Shown here piece by piece: positions 11,200 through 23,917 of a DNA stretch of 64,000 nt. The position numbers and the translations under genes were made by a program. Below the pieces are notes generated by a model, which made no database searches, was not told where the DNA came from, and saw nothing but the letters and a program-made list of their open reading frames with translations. Numbering within the stretch: position 1 is the stretch's first letter; each line of letters starts with the position of its first letter. The stretch is from Tenodera sinensis. Taxonomy: Eukaryota; Arthropoda; Insecta; Mantodea; Mantidae. Where the stretch lies: NCBI GenBank assembly GCA_030765045.1, contig CM060963.1, forward strand, positions 114,498,235-114,562,234, given 5' to 3'.

Positions 11200-11810
11200 A
11201 TTAATTAACTTTGCACCGTTGGAATTATCGCTTCCTAGTAAAGGACATAAGCAAAACGTTGAACGCAATTCCAACAAGAATCAAACGAGTTCAAATAAGC
11301 GATCACAATTCAATAAAGATTTATGTGACATGATTATACACGCGAATATTCCATTTAGAATTTTGAGCAATCCCTACTTTAGTTCATTTCTGGCAAAATA
11401 CACAAATTAACATATTCCAGGAGAAGCAACAATACGTAGAGAACATTTACCAGTTTCGTACCAGAAAGCGATTATCAAAATTCGATAAATGTTCAATGAT
11501 CAGAAACTATGGGCTTCAGTAGATGAGTGTGCATATTTAAGTGGTAGATATGCGGCAAGTGTGGTGGTCGGTGTGCTTTCCGAGAACTGTGTAGGGAAAC
11601 GATTTGAGCTATATAAAATGTGTGTACTTCAAAAAATAATGGCTATGAAATGTTTAACAGTTTGGCGAAAAAACAGGACAATAACATAAATGACAATGTA
11701 AATATTTTCACCTTATGCGAAGTCAAAAGAAGCTTCTCGCAGTACGAACATACTCTACCTGATAAATGCAGAAATTTGACCTTTGACAACTACGCATTTA
11801 CGTAGTTGTG
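11200..11810 (+). pseudogene. hAT-family transposase remnant (CGGBP1-like), internally deleted
   Basis: One plus frame, with two internal stops, runs from 11219 to 11689. It reads 'FNKDLCDMIIHANIPFRI' then 'LSNPYFSSFLAKYTN', a stop, 'HIPGEATIRREHLP', a stop, and 'LWASVDECAYLSGRYAASVV' then 'VGVL'. These match the order in insect CGGBP1-like/hAT proteins: zinc-finger-following helix, 'IPgesTLRk', and 'iwvsiDETtd..GRyvanvivG' with the first catalytic Asp. A second frame (11690-11805) reads 'CEVKRSFSQYEHTLPDKCRN' and then 'LTFDNYAF', the hAT C-terminal dimerisation block. The catalytic core between the two blocks is missing. Terminal repeats were not located. Confidence 0.75.
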
Positions 11811-13574
11811 CATTGTAATTCCTTTCTATTATGATGAAAAAGATGTATATTTCATTATGCAACTTATTTTCTTGGAAACTTCTTAAATAAAACAAACACC
11901 TTTCCTAAACTTTATTTCACTTCTTATCGGAGCTGCTAAAGTTTATTGTCCCCAAAAACAAGAAGGGGAGAAGGACTGCAGGCTCATTGAATCACTTACG
12001 GAACTATCTCCAGTAAAAAAGGGAAAAATATTTCGTTGACATCACATCTCTTAGGTACATAGGAAACGTACGATTATTGTGTGTAAGACAATTTATATAC
12101 TCAAGATTACACGTCTGATACAGACATCGTGATCTGCTGCCTTGCTAGGTCGTTTACGCTAGCCACGGAACAGTCCAGGCACACGTAAATTGCACTAAAG
12201 ATCCCGCATTCCCGCGGTTTAGTTATAAGTATATTAAATGGAAATATTTTGTTTATTAGCATATGCACACTCACAATTCAGAATAATAAGGATAACTATG
12301 TATGCGCATACCAAATTTGTGTACCATCTAGACTGTTTTGGACTTTTCCAGATGACTTTTTTTATCTTTAAAATAAGTTTATAAAGCAGCCGCTTGGAGA
12401 GCATATGTATTTCCCTGTTCACAGTTTATTTTGGTATTACGTCTCAAGTGTCTCCGATAAATGTTGTGACGTATTTTAGAGTAGAAATGCGATCTCGTTT
12501 ATGTCCTGGGCCTAGGCCAAAAGCTGTACCTTTCTTTTATCGATTGTAATTTTCTTTTTTTTTTTTTTTTTTTTTTTTTTCTTTCTTTCTTTCTTTTTTT
12601 TTTCCCCTCCATTTGAGTGTTATTGCCACTCAGCCACTGATCTTCTTCCAAGACTGCCTAGTGTACCGACGAACAGTGCTTTCAATGACATTGCCGGAGT
12701 TCGGAGTATCTGCAATGACTGTACGTGAGACATTCTGGACGGAATCGCAACTGTTGAACGACAATACAGTCAACTACAACACATCATGCTATTCTGAACT
12801 GTATGTATTTGTCTCATTTTCTGATTCATCAGATGCTGGAAGAATCCTTATTTGCAATTATAGTGACAGCAAGTTTCTCTTGTTGCAAAAAACAATAATT
12901 AACTGATATAAATGTGATTGCATGCTCGAATCCCTGCCGTGCCTTTTAGATTATCTAATATGATTCCAAAAGCAATTCGGTCTGCATTAATTATTTTAGT
13001 ACCCTATACCTATTTGGACAGTAGCACAATTTTACTCTGTAGAGTAAACAATTCTTGTAAACTGCAATATTGATCTTAGTTCTGATTTACTTAGCTTGAG
13101 ATCAACTGACAGCATAATATGCCATGTGCCAGTCTGGCTCTATAATGATTTAAACGATATTGTATATACTATTTTAAGGTAGTACAAAAATATCATCTGT
13201 ACACAATATGCCTATGTAGAATCAATTATTTTTGAGATCTTTTAGGGGACGTTTTTAAGTTGCCACGCAAATAGGTATATGGCTAATTTATAACATTTGA
13301 AGCGATGATTATACGATGATAATAATATGGCTAAATAATTCCCATTTTTATTACCTCACAACTGGCATTCTTCTAAGGTCCTAAAGAAGGCATGGGCACG
13401 AGAGGAGAGGTAGCTATTGAAGTTACCTTACTCAACCCACATTCTCTTGTAAAGTGACGAAGGTTGTTTTGATACAACAAGCGCAGTGGTGACTTTGTTC
13501 CACTTATGCGGTAGTAATAATATCTATGCTGTTATTAAATATTTTATTTATATTACACTTATTTTGCATACAAT
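11811..13574. other. Unassigned DNA with a poly-pyrimidine run
   Basis: A T-rich run (12550-12602) is followed by a 97-codon plus frame (12613-12906) with no recognisable domain. Nothing else was identified. Confidence 0.45.
12550..12602. repeat. Poly-T with a short (CTTT)n insert
   Basis: About 50 bases of T interrupted by 'ctttctttctttc'. It could be the A-tail of a minus-strand retroposon, but no body was recognised. Confidence 0.85.
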
Positions 13575-13628
13575 GATTATTCTCCAGCCAGGATTATTCC
13601 TTATCCTTCCCTGAGTCTGGAAGTATAA
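13575..13628 (+). repeat. Fragment of SINE family S4
   Basis: The segment 'aggattattccttatccttc' followed by 'tgagtctggaagtat' matches the body of the S4 copy at 5977-6022. It is cut by the next element. Confidence 0.6.
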
Positions 13629-14000
13629 TGGCGGGGCCGTGGCTGAGTGGTTAGACCGCTCGCCTACTACCTAGGCAGGACCCACATGTGGCATTCGTGG
13701 TGGACGAAGCGACATCTGGGCGGGTTTCCTCCGAGTTCTCCGAATTCCCCCGCCATTCATTCCACCAATTGCTCCATTATCACCCTTCCAATCATCCATT
13801 TCGCCTGCATTTCATATCATCCCCTTCCTCACTATCATACTTGGTGCTTGGCTGACAACCTGCTTACAGGTCTGCACTCTGTTTGGTCCATAGGTCCGTC
13901 TGCTCCCCGACAGGTGTCTGACCCTAGGTAATGGCTTGTAAGTCCTAGGGGGTGTAAGTCCTACATAAGGGGAGGGTAGTCAGGGAAAGAAAGAAAAATT
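13629..14000 (+). mobile_element. tRNA-headed SINE, family S3
   Basis: The head 'ccgtggctgagtggttagac' has the A-box wording of tRNAs with a long variable arm. The body 'aggcaggacccacatgtggc' through 'gtaagtcctacataagggga' recurs in reverse at 47530-47810. It appears to have inserted into an S4 fragment. A 94-codon frame across it is not a gene. Confidence 0.75.
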
Positions 14001-14905
14001 ATTGCAGCCACCTTATGTGGTTAGGCAATACATAACCTTCAAGTTTATAACCTTCCTTTATCATGTGCACGTAATATTCATACGCTGCTTATGATTAGCA
14101 TACTAAATTGTTTCTCTCTCACAATAAATAAAGCAATAAAGTTTCATTGCTATTTAACCTTAAAATAGTGTTAAAATTATTTGATCGGCATAATAGATTT
14201 TTTGGTTTTAAACTCAACATTGTATTAAAACCTTGAAACACGAAATACAATAGCTTATATTAAATAAACTAATATGAAACTAAGGTCCTAAAAAGTAGAC
14301 ACATATCGCCTCTTTATATAATTGCAAACAGGAGTATTCAGAGAGTATCTTTTGAAATTGTAAATAAATATCTGTAAGATCACCAAGTTTGCATTATGCT
14401 TGTGATCATAGTAGCGTTTGATATTGTAACGCTTTATATTTGAAAATTGAAATCCGCATATTAAATAGCAAACTTTCCTGTTTTGTAACTTACAAAAATT
14501 CTCTCCACCACTATTTATGAAACAGATGTCCCGACGAAGCCATACTCGCCACTGGATGAACCAAAGGTAAAGCTGAACAGCAGTGAAAGGGAGGGATGGC
14601 CGGTGGAGTGAGGCAAGAACGCGTTTCAGTGGAATGGTCCTTTTGAATCGATTGAGCCCATGCCTATTCTAAAGTATGAGTGGATGTTGCAAAGAATTCA
14701 TTGACCATTAGACATTTCGTCCTAAGAGTTGCTTTATACCTTCCAGTTGTCATATGGATAGTACTATTTCTGTGCAGTAGAACCCCGAAATTGCTTGGTT
14801 GCTGGATACTTTTAATTTTTTTTTTTTTTCTTTTATTTATTTTTTACTCCAAGGAAAAGTTATTAATTTTGAACTGAGTATACTGAATAAAATACCATTC
14901 TTATA
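14001..14905. other. AT-rich DNA without recognised features
   Basis: A 65-codon frame at 14680-14877 ends in a T-run and is hydrophobic by composition. Nothing was recognised. Confidence 0.5.
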
Positions 14906-15295
14906 TTCATCTCAATATCGGTGTGTGTATGTATGAGTGTGTATGTACGTATGTGTGTATGTGTACTGATAACGGAGCGGGCACACCTCGCCCACTGCGA
15001 CCCCGATGTGGATCTATTGCGGGTTACCGCCCCCCCCCCCCTCCCCCATCCCAGGGGGAAAGGATGAGACGAAGTGAAACCGGAAGCATGGACGAGAACG
15101 GATCCTGACTCCGCCCCCAGAGACGCACAGCAGTCCCTAACAGTTCCAGATATTGACACCTGGCGACCGAAGTACAACCGTCACTTCAGGAAGAGGGCGA
15201 CGATGCGACCCTTGCGGCCCAAGTGGCAACTTCCTAGACAACCAGGGAAGTATGTTTCCAATGAGCATGCAACTGTGCCATCTACCCACCAAAGC
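14906..15295. other. GT-rich tract, C-run and GC-richer segment of unknown origin
   Basis: A decayed (TGTA/GT) tract lies at 14922-14965 and a C-run at 15031-15052. A GC-richer stretch then runs to 15295. A 90-codon plus frame (15074-15346) has no recognised domain. The composition contrasts with the surroundings, which suggests a repeat, possibly continuous with the SINE to its right. Confidence 0.45.
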
Positions 15296-15537
15296 CGGAA
15301 CCAACCGCTCTACGAACCGCACCTGAAAGGTGAGAGAAATGAATGAAAGGAAATGAGAAAGGAAGGAAAGGAAGCCGTGGAGAAGATGAAAGCACCCCAG
15401 CATTCGCCTAGGTGACTTGGGGAAACCACGGAAAAACCCATGTCAGAGTGCGTGGCCACGGTGATCGAAACCGCGACCTCCCTCATGCGGGCCACAGAAG
15501 TTACCGCTTGAGTCATCCCGCTCGGTCCTCAGTATTG
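15296..15537 (-). mobile_element. tRNA-headed SINE, family S5, reverse orientation
   Basis: The minus strand begins 'ggaccgagcgggatgactca' near 15530 and has a B-box-like 'cgcggtttcgatcacc' near 15470. The body includes 'tttttccgtggtttccccaa' and 'gcgaatgctggggtgctttc'. This head and the 'ccgtggtttccc..aatgctggg' body are typical of a widespread insect tRNA-derived SINE group. Confidence 0.75.
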
Positions 15538-16590
15538 GTACTCTGGTTCAATATTCATTACAAGTGAGTAATACCCTATATAGTAGGTGCACTTTCTGGC
15601 TACCATCACATAGTGCTCAACAACAATACCAGTAATCTGATAATGTTCAGCTTAATCCTTTTTGGCGAGTTAACAAAATAATTACCTTAATTTGCATCCA
15701 CTCATACCATTTATTCTTTCAATTTATAGCTGGAATTCAAACGTTACCTCAAACATTATCAAGAACAACATTAAATTATTCTACTGAGATGCCTTCTAAG
15801 TTACTGTTATATCAGCTTTAAATGGACTATCTAAGAAAGGTATAAATTGGTAAAATTACATTTCAGTTGTTAAATGTATTTTTTAACGTCTTATACTGGT
15901 AACAAACTGGAAATTCTTATTTGGTAGATACATAAAAGTATTTTTGGATACGGCCATCACACACTAACGGTTCCCAAAAGAAATAATTTTCCAAATAACC
16001 GAGAATTTTGAATTTAATGCATAGAGATGAACCTTAAATTATGTTAATGCAGTTACTTAATCATGAAGCAATAGATAGGTGGGGACTGAATCATGAAGCG
16101 TAGGATGCTTCCTTTACTATTACCTAGCACATTGCAGCCTGACTCAGCGCTGTTTTATCTTCTTGCTCACTTATCTGTAAAATCGGAAGAAGTGGTAGGA
16201 AATAAATCGTAGGTATATTAAAAATGAGCAAGAAGTACACTTTACCGTGAAGGAAAATGGATGTACTGACCAGCGTATCGAAAATAACATTTCTAGTGTT
16301 ATGTGGATATCGTCATTAAAACTAAATGGAATGTTATACTCGGTTTCTATATCATAAAATCAGATGAAACATTCCTCCCAAACACTTTTTCTGTTATCGC
16401 ATTGCATTTATAGAACTACAGAAACTTAATGTTACCTTTTTCACGCTATTCCGTGTAATACTGAACAGCTATTAAATTATAAATGTTCAATCGCCTAAGC
16501 GTTACACCCGCCGTGCACCTAAGTAGCTAATAATTAAGCTACATGGCATATAAAGAGACAGAGAGACAAATTACAGTAAGAAGAGATATA
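15538..16590. other. AT-rich DNA without recognised features
   Basis: No open frame of note. Nothing recognised. Confidence 0.5.
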
Positions 16591-16594
16591 ACAA

Positions 16595-17312
16595 ATAAAA
16601 AATCTGATGTGTTGCACTCACATGACTTTCTGAACTCTTATATTAACTATTCTTACAAACTCTTATTCCTCTATCTTCCAGGAGATAAAAAAGTGAATAA
16701 CCACCTTCCATCTGAGAAAACTGTAAGTATTACAAAATTCACACAAATATCAAGCAGTATCTCTCAAATGGTATATCCCAAAAATGAATTTAGAAACAAA
16801 TTGTATGTTTTAACGAGATCTACTTTTTTTGTACAGAAATAGTGTATCTCTAACGGTTTACCCAGTCATGCAAAAGTCAAAAGAGTAAACAGGATTACAC
16901 GGGCCTTAGCCAGAAAATTAAAATACACATTTCATTTGGCATAAAAATATCTTTTACATATGACAATCAAAATCGTTAAAGCCGTTTTCGAGAAAATTAA
17001 AATGTTCAAAAATGTTTCCATGTTAAAGGTACTTTTGGAGTGGAGGATTTTTCTTCAAAATCTTCGTGTCGCATCCTTGAAAGATATTAAGCTTAAATAT
17101 CTATTTTGGTTTCTAACCTGCTTTTCGTTTCTGAGCTATACCGTTCACAGACACACAGATACCCATACAGACACAAACACACGACCTTTTTATAAAAATG
17201 CTTTTTTTATTCAAGGGGCCCCAAAACCTATTTTCGGTGAAATTTCAACATCGATATTTTAGGTCGAATACAACACTTCCCCTACTTACTATACGTAGTA
17301 GAGAAAGTAAAA
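16595..17312 (+). repeat. Family A repeat with internal deletion (A4)
   Basis: Starts at the shared left end 'tgatgtgttgcactcacatg' (about 16604). It loses ~150 bp near 16680, then continues to the right end 'tacgtagtagagaaagtaaa'. The AC tract is short (17148-17185). Confidence 0.85.
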
Positions 17313-18065
17313 AGGGGAATATATGCTAATAAACAGAGAGTGTAATAGTTTTCGACATATTAATGTAACAATATAGGAATAAGAAATTAATATATAATAT
17401 GTTATAATTTCTACAATACTCTTGCCTCAAACTGCGGCCACCCCTCAGAGACACCCACCTCGGCCACCTCGGCTTGATCTAACACCCAAAGATTCTTTCC
17501 TTAATTACAATTATTATTTCCTATTGACCCAATTGTTTAGAAATATGACATAATTGTATTGTAATCACATACTCACAGGAATAAACTCCAGTGAAATGAA
17601 AACGATTGAGCATCACTGACGAGGAGAAATTGTTCTTAAAGTGCACGTCTATTTCACATAAACTGTAGAGCGCCTTAAAAAGGATCTGGTGTATCACACT
17701 CACACAGCTTTCTGCTTGAACTGCAATAAGCCGTGGTGTATTACAGTATTCATGTGAAAAGTGATTTTAACCTACTTTCATGATACAATTCAATTAACTA
17801 ATACCTACTGATTGGACCAATTGCTTGCACAGTCTGAAAACAAAAGAGACCTGTTCGCCTATCGTAAGTCAGTTTTTAATACTAATGAACCCTTTGGGTT
17901 AGGAGAAGATTCACTTAAGGTCCCAACTATGCAAGCGATTTCCTGTCGCGCGGCCGCGTTGTGTACTGTCGAAGATATCGGTTCTACCAGCCCGTTTTCA
18001 TCTTTGGTTCGACGGCCAGTACAGACCTGTGTATTATGCATTGCTTACACTCTCTTAACTCAAAA
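17313..18065. other. Unassigned DNA
   Basis: Overlapping frames at 17812-18072 (plus) and 17859-18041 (minus) show no recognisable domain. Confidence 0.45.
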
Positions 18066-18067
18066 AA

Positions 18068-18868
18068 TTTGATGTGTTACACTCACATGACTTTCTCTAC
18101 TCTTGTACTAACCATTCTTACAAACTCTTATTCCTTCGTGTTAGTTGAGGTAAACATTTGTACAAATTATCTTATTGTTTATTTCCTTGAAGGTGCCAGG
18201 GGAATATGGGAATAAAGTAGACTTTGGGCGATAGAATCTTTTAAAGCTCTCAAATTCCGTTCTCTTTGCACGGTTAACATCAAAAATTGAATAGCGTCGT
18301 TCCATTTAACAGAAGTATATGTTCTCCAAAACTTACACAAATAACAAGGAATATCTCCGAAATGGTTCACTCTACAAAAACATTTATCGAGACGTAAATT
18401 GTGTATTTTAGCAAGATCTACATTTTTGTATACTTAGATTTTATCTCTTACGTTTACCAGTTATGCGGAATTCATCCAGAGTAAATACGACTACAGAGGC
18501 TATAGCCAGGAAATTCAAGATATACGTTTAATTTGTCATAAAAATATCTCAAACATATGGCATTTTAATCAAAATCGCTAGAGCCATTTTCAAGAAAATA
18601 AAAAATTTCCACGTCGCAACTTGGCGTCGAATTCTTGAATGACGTTGGTTTTTAACCGACTTTTCGTTTTTGAGTTATGCTGCCTACAGACTGATAGACA
18701 CACAGACATACAGACAGACACACACACACGCAGAAAGGGATCTTTTTCTAAAAATGCTCTTTTTCGCATTCAGGCGGCCTCAAAATATATCCAGCGAAAT
18801 CACGACATAGAAATGCTGGATCGAGCACAATACGTGCCCTAGTTACTATACATACATAGTAGAGAGTG
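18068..18868 (+). repeat. Family A repeat, near full-length copy (A5)
   Basis: Runs from 'gatgtgttacactcacatga' to 'catagtagagag'. The AC tract at about 18697-18732 is broken by 'gacatacag' units. Confidence 0.85.
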
Positions 18869-19265
18869 ATACAACAGTGGACTGATTTTGTCATTTTGTC
18901 ACAATGGTTTGAAGTGTTGTGATTTACTCAGCAACATTTAAACACCCTACGGCATCTCTTCACCGTCATTTTTATCACCTACTCAGGTTTACATGCGCCA
19001 TAGCAGTATGTAAGAGCAGCGAGCAAAGCGCAACAAAATAGTGGCACCAGAGCGTAAAATACGTAATTCGTATTTTTATCTTCTTGTTCTTCTTCTCTTT
19101 GTGTTAGACGTAATCGTCTGTTTTATACATGAATCAATCCATCTTTCCATCTCTTTCTGGTCGTCCCGGACTTCTTCCTTCCGGAATTTGGTCTCTCGCT
19201 ACTCTTTACCCATTCAGTCACCGGTTAGCTTTTTTTTTTTTTAAATTAACATCCAACGTAGTGTC
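18869..19265. other. Unassigned DNA
   Basis: Nothing recognised. A T-run lies at 19230-19243. Confidence 0.5.
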
Positions 19266-19267
19266 AC

Positions 19268-20058
19268 ATCGGACAGTGAATGAATGAAATTGGTGAAATG
19301 AGCCCGAGGTCTATAGAGCTTTAAAGTTACCCGACAACACTTTCATCATTCTTGTGGTCTCTGCTCTTGTTCCTAATGCATAAGTTATTACTGGTCAAAC
19401 TACTGCTTTATAAATCTTGACTTTTGTTTGTCTTCTCTTACATTTATTTCTCCATACTAGCTCATTAATACATCCAAATATTTTTGGTACTTTTAAAGTT
19501 TGATTGTTAATTTCTTGGGCTAGATTTCCTCCACTAATAATATTAACACCCAGACAACTGAAATGCATTACCTGTTCTATAGTCAATGTTGTTTTCAATA
19601 TCTAATTTACATCTCAACGGTTCTTTACTAGCCATTAATACTTTTGTTTTATTTATGGAGGTTTTCATATTGAACTTTTTACATATTCGATAATACTCGT
19701 TGCAGTTTGTCCCCGTTTCTGCCACAAGTACATACATCATCATCTGCATAGCATACTATACTAATCCTTTTGTCTCCCATTTTATGTTCCAAATCTTCTC
19801 TCATTTCTTTAATTGTTTCATCTATCACGATGTTGAATAGGAATGGACTTAAAGCATGGCCTTGTCTTGCCCTTTTTATTTGGATTTTCTCTGTTAATTG
19901 TTCTGTAATTTTTATTTGACTAAAATTATTAGAATATATATTTTCTGTTAGTTTAATAAATACATGCGGTACGTTGCTATTTTCTAAAATTTGTAAAACA
20001 TAATGCAGCTCTAATGTGTTTAATGCCTCTTGAAGATCCGCAAAGCACCTTTTATGCG
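19268..20058 (-). mobile_element. 5'-truncated LINE reverse transcriptase remnant with degenerate YADD box
   Basis: On the minus strand the fragment reads, in order, 'FADLQEALNTLELHYVLQIL', 'IKITEQLTEKIQ', 'RQGHALSPFLFNIVIDETIK' (the usual RQGcxLSPxLFN block), 'VCYADD' at about 19745 (the catalytic box, followed by a frameshift), 'KKFNMKTSINKTKVLMASKE', 'CLGVNIISGGNLAQEI', and 'VWRNKCKRRQTKVKIYKAVV'. The two frames at 19395-19598 and 19543-19749 are pieces of this one protein. It is non-functional because of frameshifts. The clade is RTE-like or related. Confidence 0.85.
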
Positions 20059-20059
20059 T

Positions 20060-20157
20060 TAATGCGTCTCAAAAGAATATTTCCGGTGAAACCTCTATAT
20101 AGAATTTATTAGTGTAATGCAGCATTTCTCTGCTTAGTTTAAATACAGAGAAAGTGT
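20060..20157 (+). repeat. Family A 3' end fragment (A6)
   Basis: Matches the 'gcgtctcaaaagaatatttccggtg' type block and the 'cagagaaagtg' end of family A, diverged. Confidence 0.5.
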
Positions 20158-21035
20158 TATACAATAAAACATTATAGACTGTAAAACTTTATTACTAGGA
20201 ATGTAGATATTTCTTATAACAATGTTTGAAAACATTTTCAGAAGTTGAAATACAGAAACGCTCGGATATTTTACTCTGTTTGAGACTAATGAGTTTATTA
20301 GTGATTTCTTTGGGAAATTCCAAAGAACATTAAGAGGCAGACTGGTGATTGAAGGCGATGAAATGCGCAGGCGTTACAGCATATTTAGTTCCAACCGCAT
20401 TCCGACTGCTGCAGTGCATGTTTTACTGCCGACTTGGTGACACGTATAAGTACCATCGCGTTAAGCGCACGGGGAGTTCATAAATCCAAGGCTTTATCTC
20501 ACTTTATGACGCTATTATTTCCTGATTGATATCGTAAACACCCCGCCCAGCCAGCTATTTACAGCAGCGCCGCATTGTCAGATGCATTTTTGCACCACGC
20601 TCACGCAAAACCTCTCCTGCACTACACATTCTCAGATGGAGCAATTAGAGCCTGTTGTTTAGAATGTCATAAATGAGTCATTAACGCAGCTTTTTGCGGG
20701 AATTACGAAACTCTTCTTAGAATAAGGCCATAAAAGTTAAAGCAATAAATTATTTAATTACTTGCCTGCTATGGTACTGGAGTAAAGTTGTTTCTTTACT
20801 TTTCCTTTCGTTACTGAACGGTACGTAGGCAAAAACAGTCTTGGCGGTCGAGGCTACCTTACTTGACTGAGATTGCATTTTTGAACTGATACAGCTGGAG
20901 ATAAGGCATATTGCTTTGGTTATTCTTTACTTTATTACATTCTCTTCCACTTTCCTCTGGTAAAGAAGGTGTTGCCAACGGAAATAAGTTTTCAGTCGCC
21001 TGATTCCTCCCCCAAAAGGCCCACGTTTAGAACAA
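20158..21035. other. Unassigned DNA
   Basis: Nothing recognised. Confidence 0.5.
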
Positions 21036-21039
21036 AAAA

Positions 21040-21912
21040 TCATATGTGTTTCACTCATTTGACTTGTACCAACTATTCTTACAAACTCTTATTCTTATAA
21101 CTACTTCGTATTAGTTGGGATAAACATTTACATCAATTATCTTATGTTTTATTTCCTTATAGGTGCAAGGGGAATATTAGAATACAGTAGACTTTGAGCA
21201 ATAATCAAATCTTTTTAAACTTTGAGGCTTCGTTCTCCTTACACGGCTAAGGTATAAAAAATGAATAACGATTTTCAAGTATTACACGAAAGTTTAAGTA
21301 TTAGAAAACTCCCATGAATAACAAGGAGTATCTCCGAAACGGTTCACTCTAAAAAAAGTATTTGGACATAAATTGTGTGTTTTAGCAAATTTTTTGTGCA
21401 GTAAGACTTAGTCTATATCTTACGGTTTACCAGTTATGCAAAAGTCATCCAGAGTAAACAGGACTACAAAGGCTATAGCCAGAAAATTCAAAATATACAT
21501 TTCATTTGTCATACAAATATTTAAACACGTGGCATTTAACCAAAATCATTAGAGCTATTTTCAAGAAAATCAAAATTTTCGAAAAATTTTCGATGTAAAG
21601 GATAGTTTAAGGTGGAAGAATTGTCTTCAAAATCTTTGTGTCGCACTTGAAAGATATTAAACTTAAACACCAACTTTTGTTTCTAACCGCCTTTTTGTTT
21701 TTGAGTCATGCTGTCCACAGATAGACAGACACACACAGGCGCGCGCGCACGCACACACAGAGACACACACACACATCGCGGACGTGTTTCTAAAAATGCA
21801 ATTTTTGGACTCAGGGGGCCTCAAAATATATATTTCCAATGAAATCTCGACATCGAATTTTTGGGTGCAATACAATACTTCTACTTAATGTACATAGTAG
21901 AGAAAGTAAAAA
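21040..21912 (+). repeat. Family A repeat, near full-length copy (A7)
   Basis: Starts near 'catatgtgtttcactcattt' and ends at 'catagtagagaaagtaaaaa'. The internal tract at 21718-21776 mixes AC with GCGC. Confidence 0.85.
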
Positions 21913-22565
21913 AGTCCATGTAAAGTGTGTGTAACAGTGTGACTCAATAACGAAAAGCTGGATAAATTCCAAGTTAGACATTTTAAGTTCGTGTTCCAAA
22001 ACTGCCACACAAATATTTTAATAAATGTCCTCCAATCACAAACTACCCTTTATGGAGAAAACGTTTGCTAATTTTAATTTTCTCAAAAATGATCAATGAA
22101 TTGGACTAAAATGGCTAATGTTGAAGGTGTGTTAAAATATATTTTTAAGTTTATTCACACAAAGAAATTTTCTTCATTTTAAATTAATATTGTATAGTTT
22201 GTATTACTAGTAAAATATAAGAGGTAGCTAGAAACATACAGGATGTGAAAATCTATAATTTACTTCAAATAAATGTTTGTGCCATTAATAATTTATGAGA
22301 TATTAATTGGTACCTTCATAACCTTTTAAGTTCAAAGATATTCTTTTTATCTCAGTATCATTAAAAAATTATGAATTTAGAAATACTATTTATAACTACT
22401 TACAATAATTTAACTATCCTTATCCTACTGTAGACCCAGGAGGAGGAGGGGAAGAGGAAGAACGGAGGAAAGAAGAAGAGGAAGAAAGAAAAATATGAAT
22501 AAGACTTTCTATTTAACTTTTAAAATATAAAAGACAATAAAATCAATATTAATATCTCCCTCCCC
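21913..22565. other. AT-rich DNA with a GA-rich run
   Basis: A purine-rich run (ggaggaggggaagaggaaga type) lies at 22438-22492. Nothing else was recognised. Confidence 0.5.
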
Positions 22566-22569
22566 CTGT

Positions 22570-22738
22570 CTCACACATATACATGAGCGCGCCACCGTGG
22601 ACCTTTTTGCAGTAATGCTTTGTTTTGCTTCATTTTTTCCTTTTTTTTTTTTTTTTCTTTTCGGGTTTAGGTCTCGAATTTTTGGGTACCATTCAATACC
22701 TTCTCTACCTATCAGGTAGATGCTAGAGAAAGTAAAGA
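22570..22738 (+). repeat. Decayed family A 3' end (A8)
   Basis: Carries the 'accgtggacctttttgcagt', 'tctcgaatttttgggt' and 'gctagagaaagtaaag' blocks of the family A right end. Confidence 0.55.
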
Positions 22739-23580
22739 TTTAAACAATTCTTTTGTTATTTACATTTGGAAACTTTTTCTAAAACAATTTGCTCGTAATA
22801 CATTTCGATATTTAAACATTTCATAAAGTGAATTTTAAGACATTTTTTGTTTCTATAATTCCTATTGGTAAACGGTATCCAAAATTAATAAACGTGTACA
22901 AGCTCTGGTGGCTAGACTATAAACTTGCTACAATTGCTCGTATAAAAAGGAAAGAAAAGAAACAGAAAATAAATACACACAGGAACTTCATGACTGCGTT
23001 TATTGGACTTCGGCATTACGTCGGTGAACAGTCATGTGCATTTACTACCAATGTTACTTATATAGCGTCTCAACTTATTTTCTTCTTCATAGAAGAATAA
23101 CAGTTTATTCCTTCCTGTCTATATTTTATTGTTCATGTTTGTTTTCAAATGTAAAGATAAAATTAAACAGAGAGACGGAGACAGAAGAAGTAATGTATTT
23201 GTGTGTTTCCAGAATAACCAAGAACTACTGGGATCCTAGTGACCAAGTTGTCGACGGGCCCTTAAGTACAACACACTCCCTTACTCAGTCAATCACTCAA
23301 GGAATATTACTTTTTTATCTTAAGAATGCATAGTAAAGTTACAAGATGCTTAGAAAAATAGGATATGATGTGTTCGCACGATTTTCAGTTCGCATTACCA
23401 TTTTCGACACTGTATTAAACATGAAAGCATTGGTGTGTTATATTCTCAATATCTTTGCTAACCAATAACATATCATTTTATATCTATTCTGCAGGCTATG
23501 TTTACAAAATCGTAATTAATTGTTCTTGCACATAAAGACAAGGTTGGAAAGGTAGAATTAGACTGACTATTCCATTCACA
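22739..23580. other. Unassigned DNA with an ACTC-rich segment
   Basis: At 23225-23300 'gtcgacgggcccttaa' is followed by an ACTC-rich run, echoing 5045-5140. A 90-codon plus frame (22828-23100) has no recognised domain. Confidence 0.45.
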
Positions 23581-23584
23581 GAAT

Positions 23585-23917
23585 CGCCTTCGTAGCGCAG
23601 TTGGTAGCGCGCTTGCCTCTGGCGCGGAGAACCCGGGTTCAATCCCTGGTACCAGCTTGGCGATTTTTCCCCCGCTGGGAGGTATGACACGGGGTGCACT
23701 CAGCCTCGTTAGATCCCGGAGGAGCTAATTGATGGAGAAGTAGCGGCCCCAGGTTGAGAAGGCTGCATATCTGGTCAGGAGGGCTCGGAGCGCTGACCAC
23801 GTCCCACCCTCCAGTACTGCACCCCACCAATGACGCCTGTAATAGAGAGAGGTGGGGGTCGCAGCGGCTGGGCGGCAAGACAAGGCCCTTCCTGGGCTGT
23901 AGCGCTAGGGGAAAAAA
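23585..23917 (+). mobile_element. tRNA-headed SINE, family S2
   Basis: The head 'cttcgtagcgcagttggtag' and the B-box 'cccgggttcaatccctggta' form a tRNA-like front. The body 'cactcagcctcgttaga' and 'gtcaggagggctcgg' is shared with 32872-33095. It ends at 'ctgtagcgctaggggaaaaaa'. It is GC-richer than its surroundings. The ORFs over it are not genes. Confidence 0.85.

Noticed and set aside
15310..15516. Minus-strand coding frames of 68 and 88 codons
   Set aside because: They lie in the S5 SINE and adjoining GC-richer repeat.
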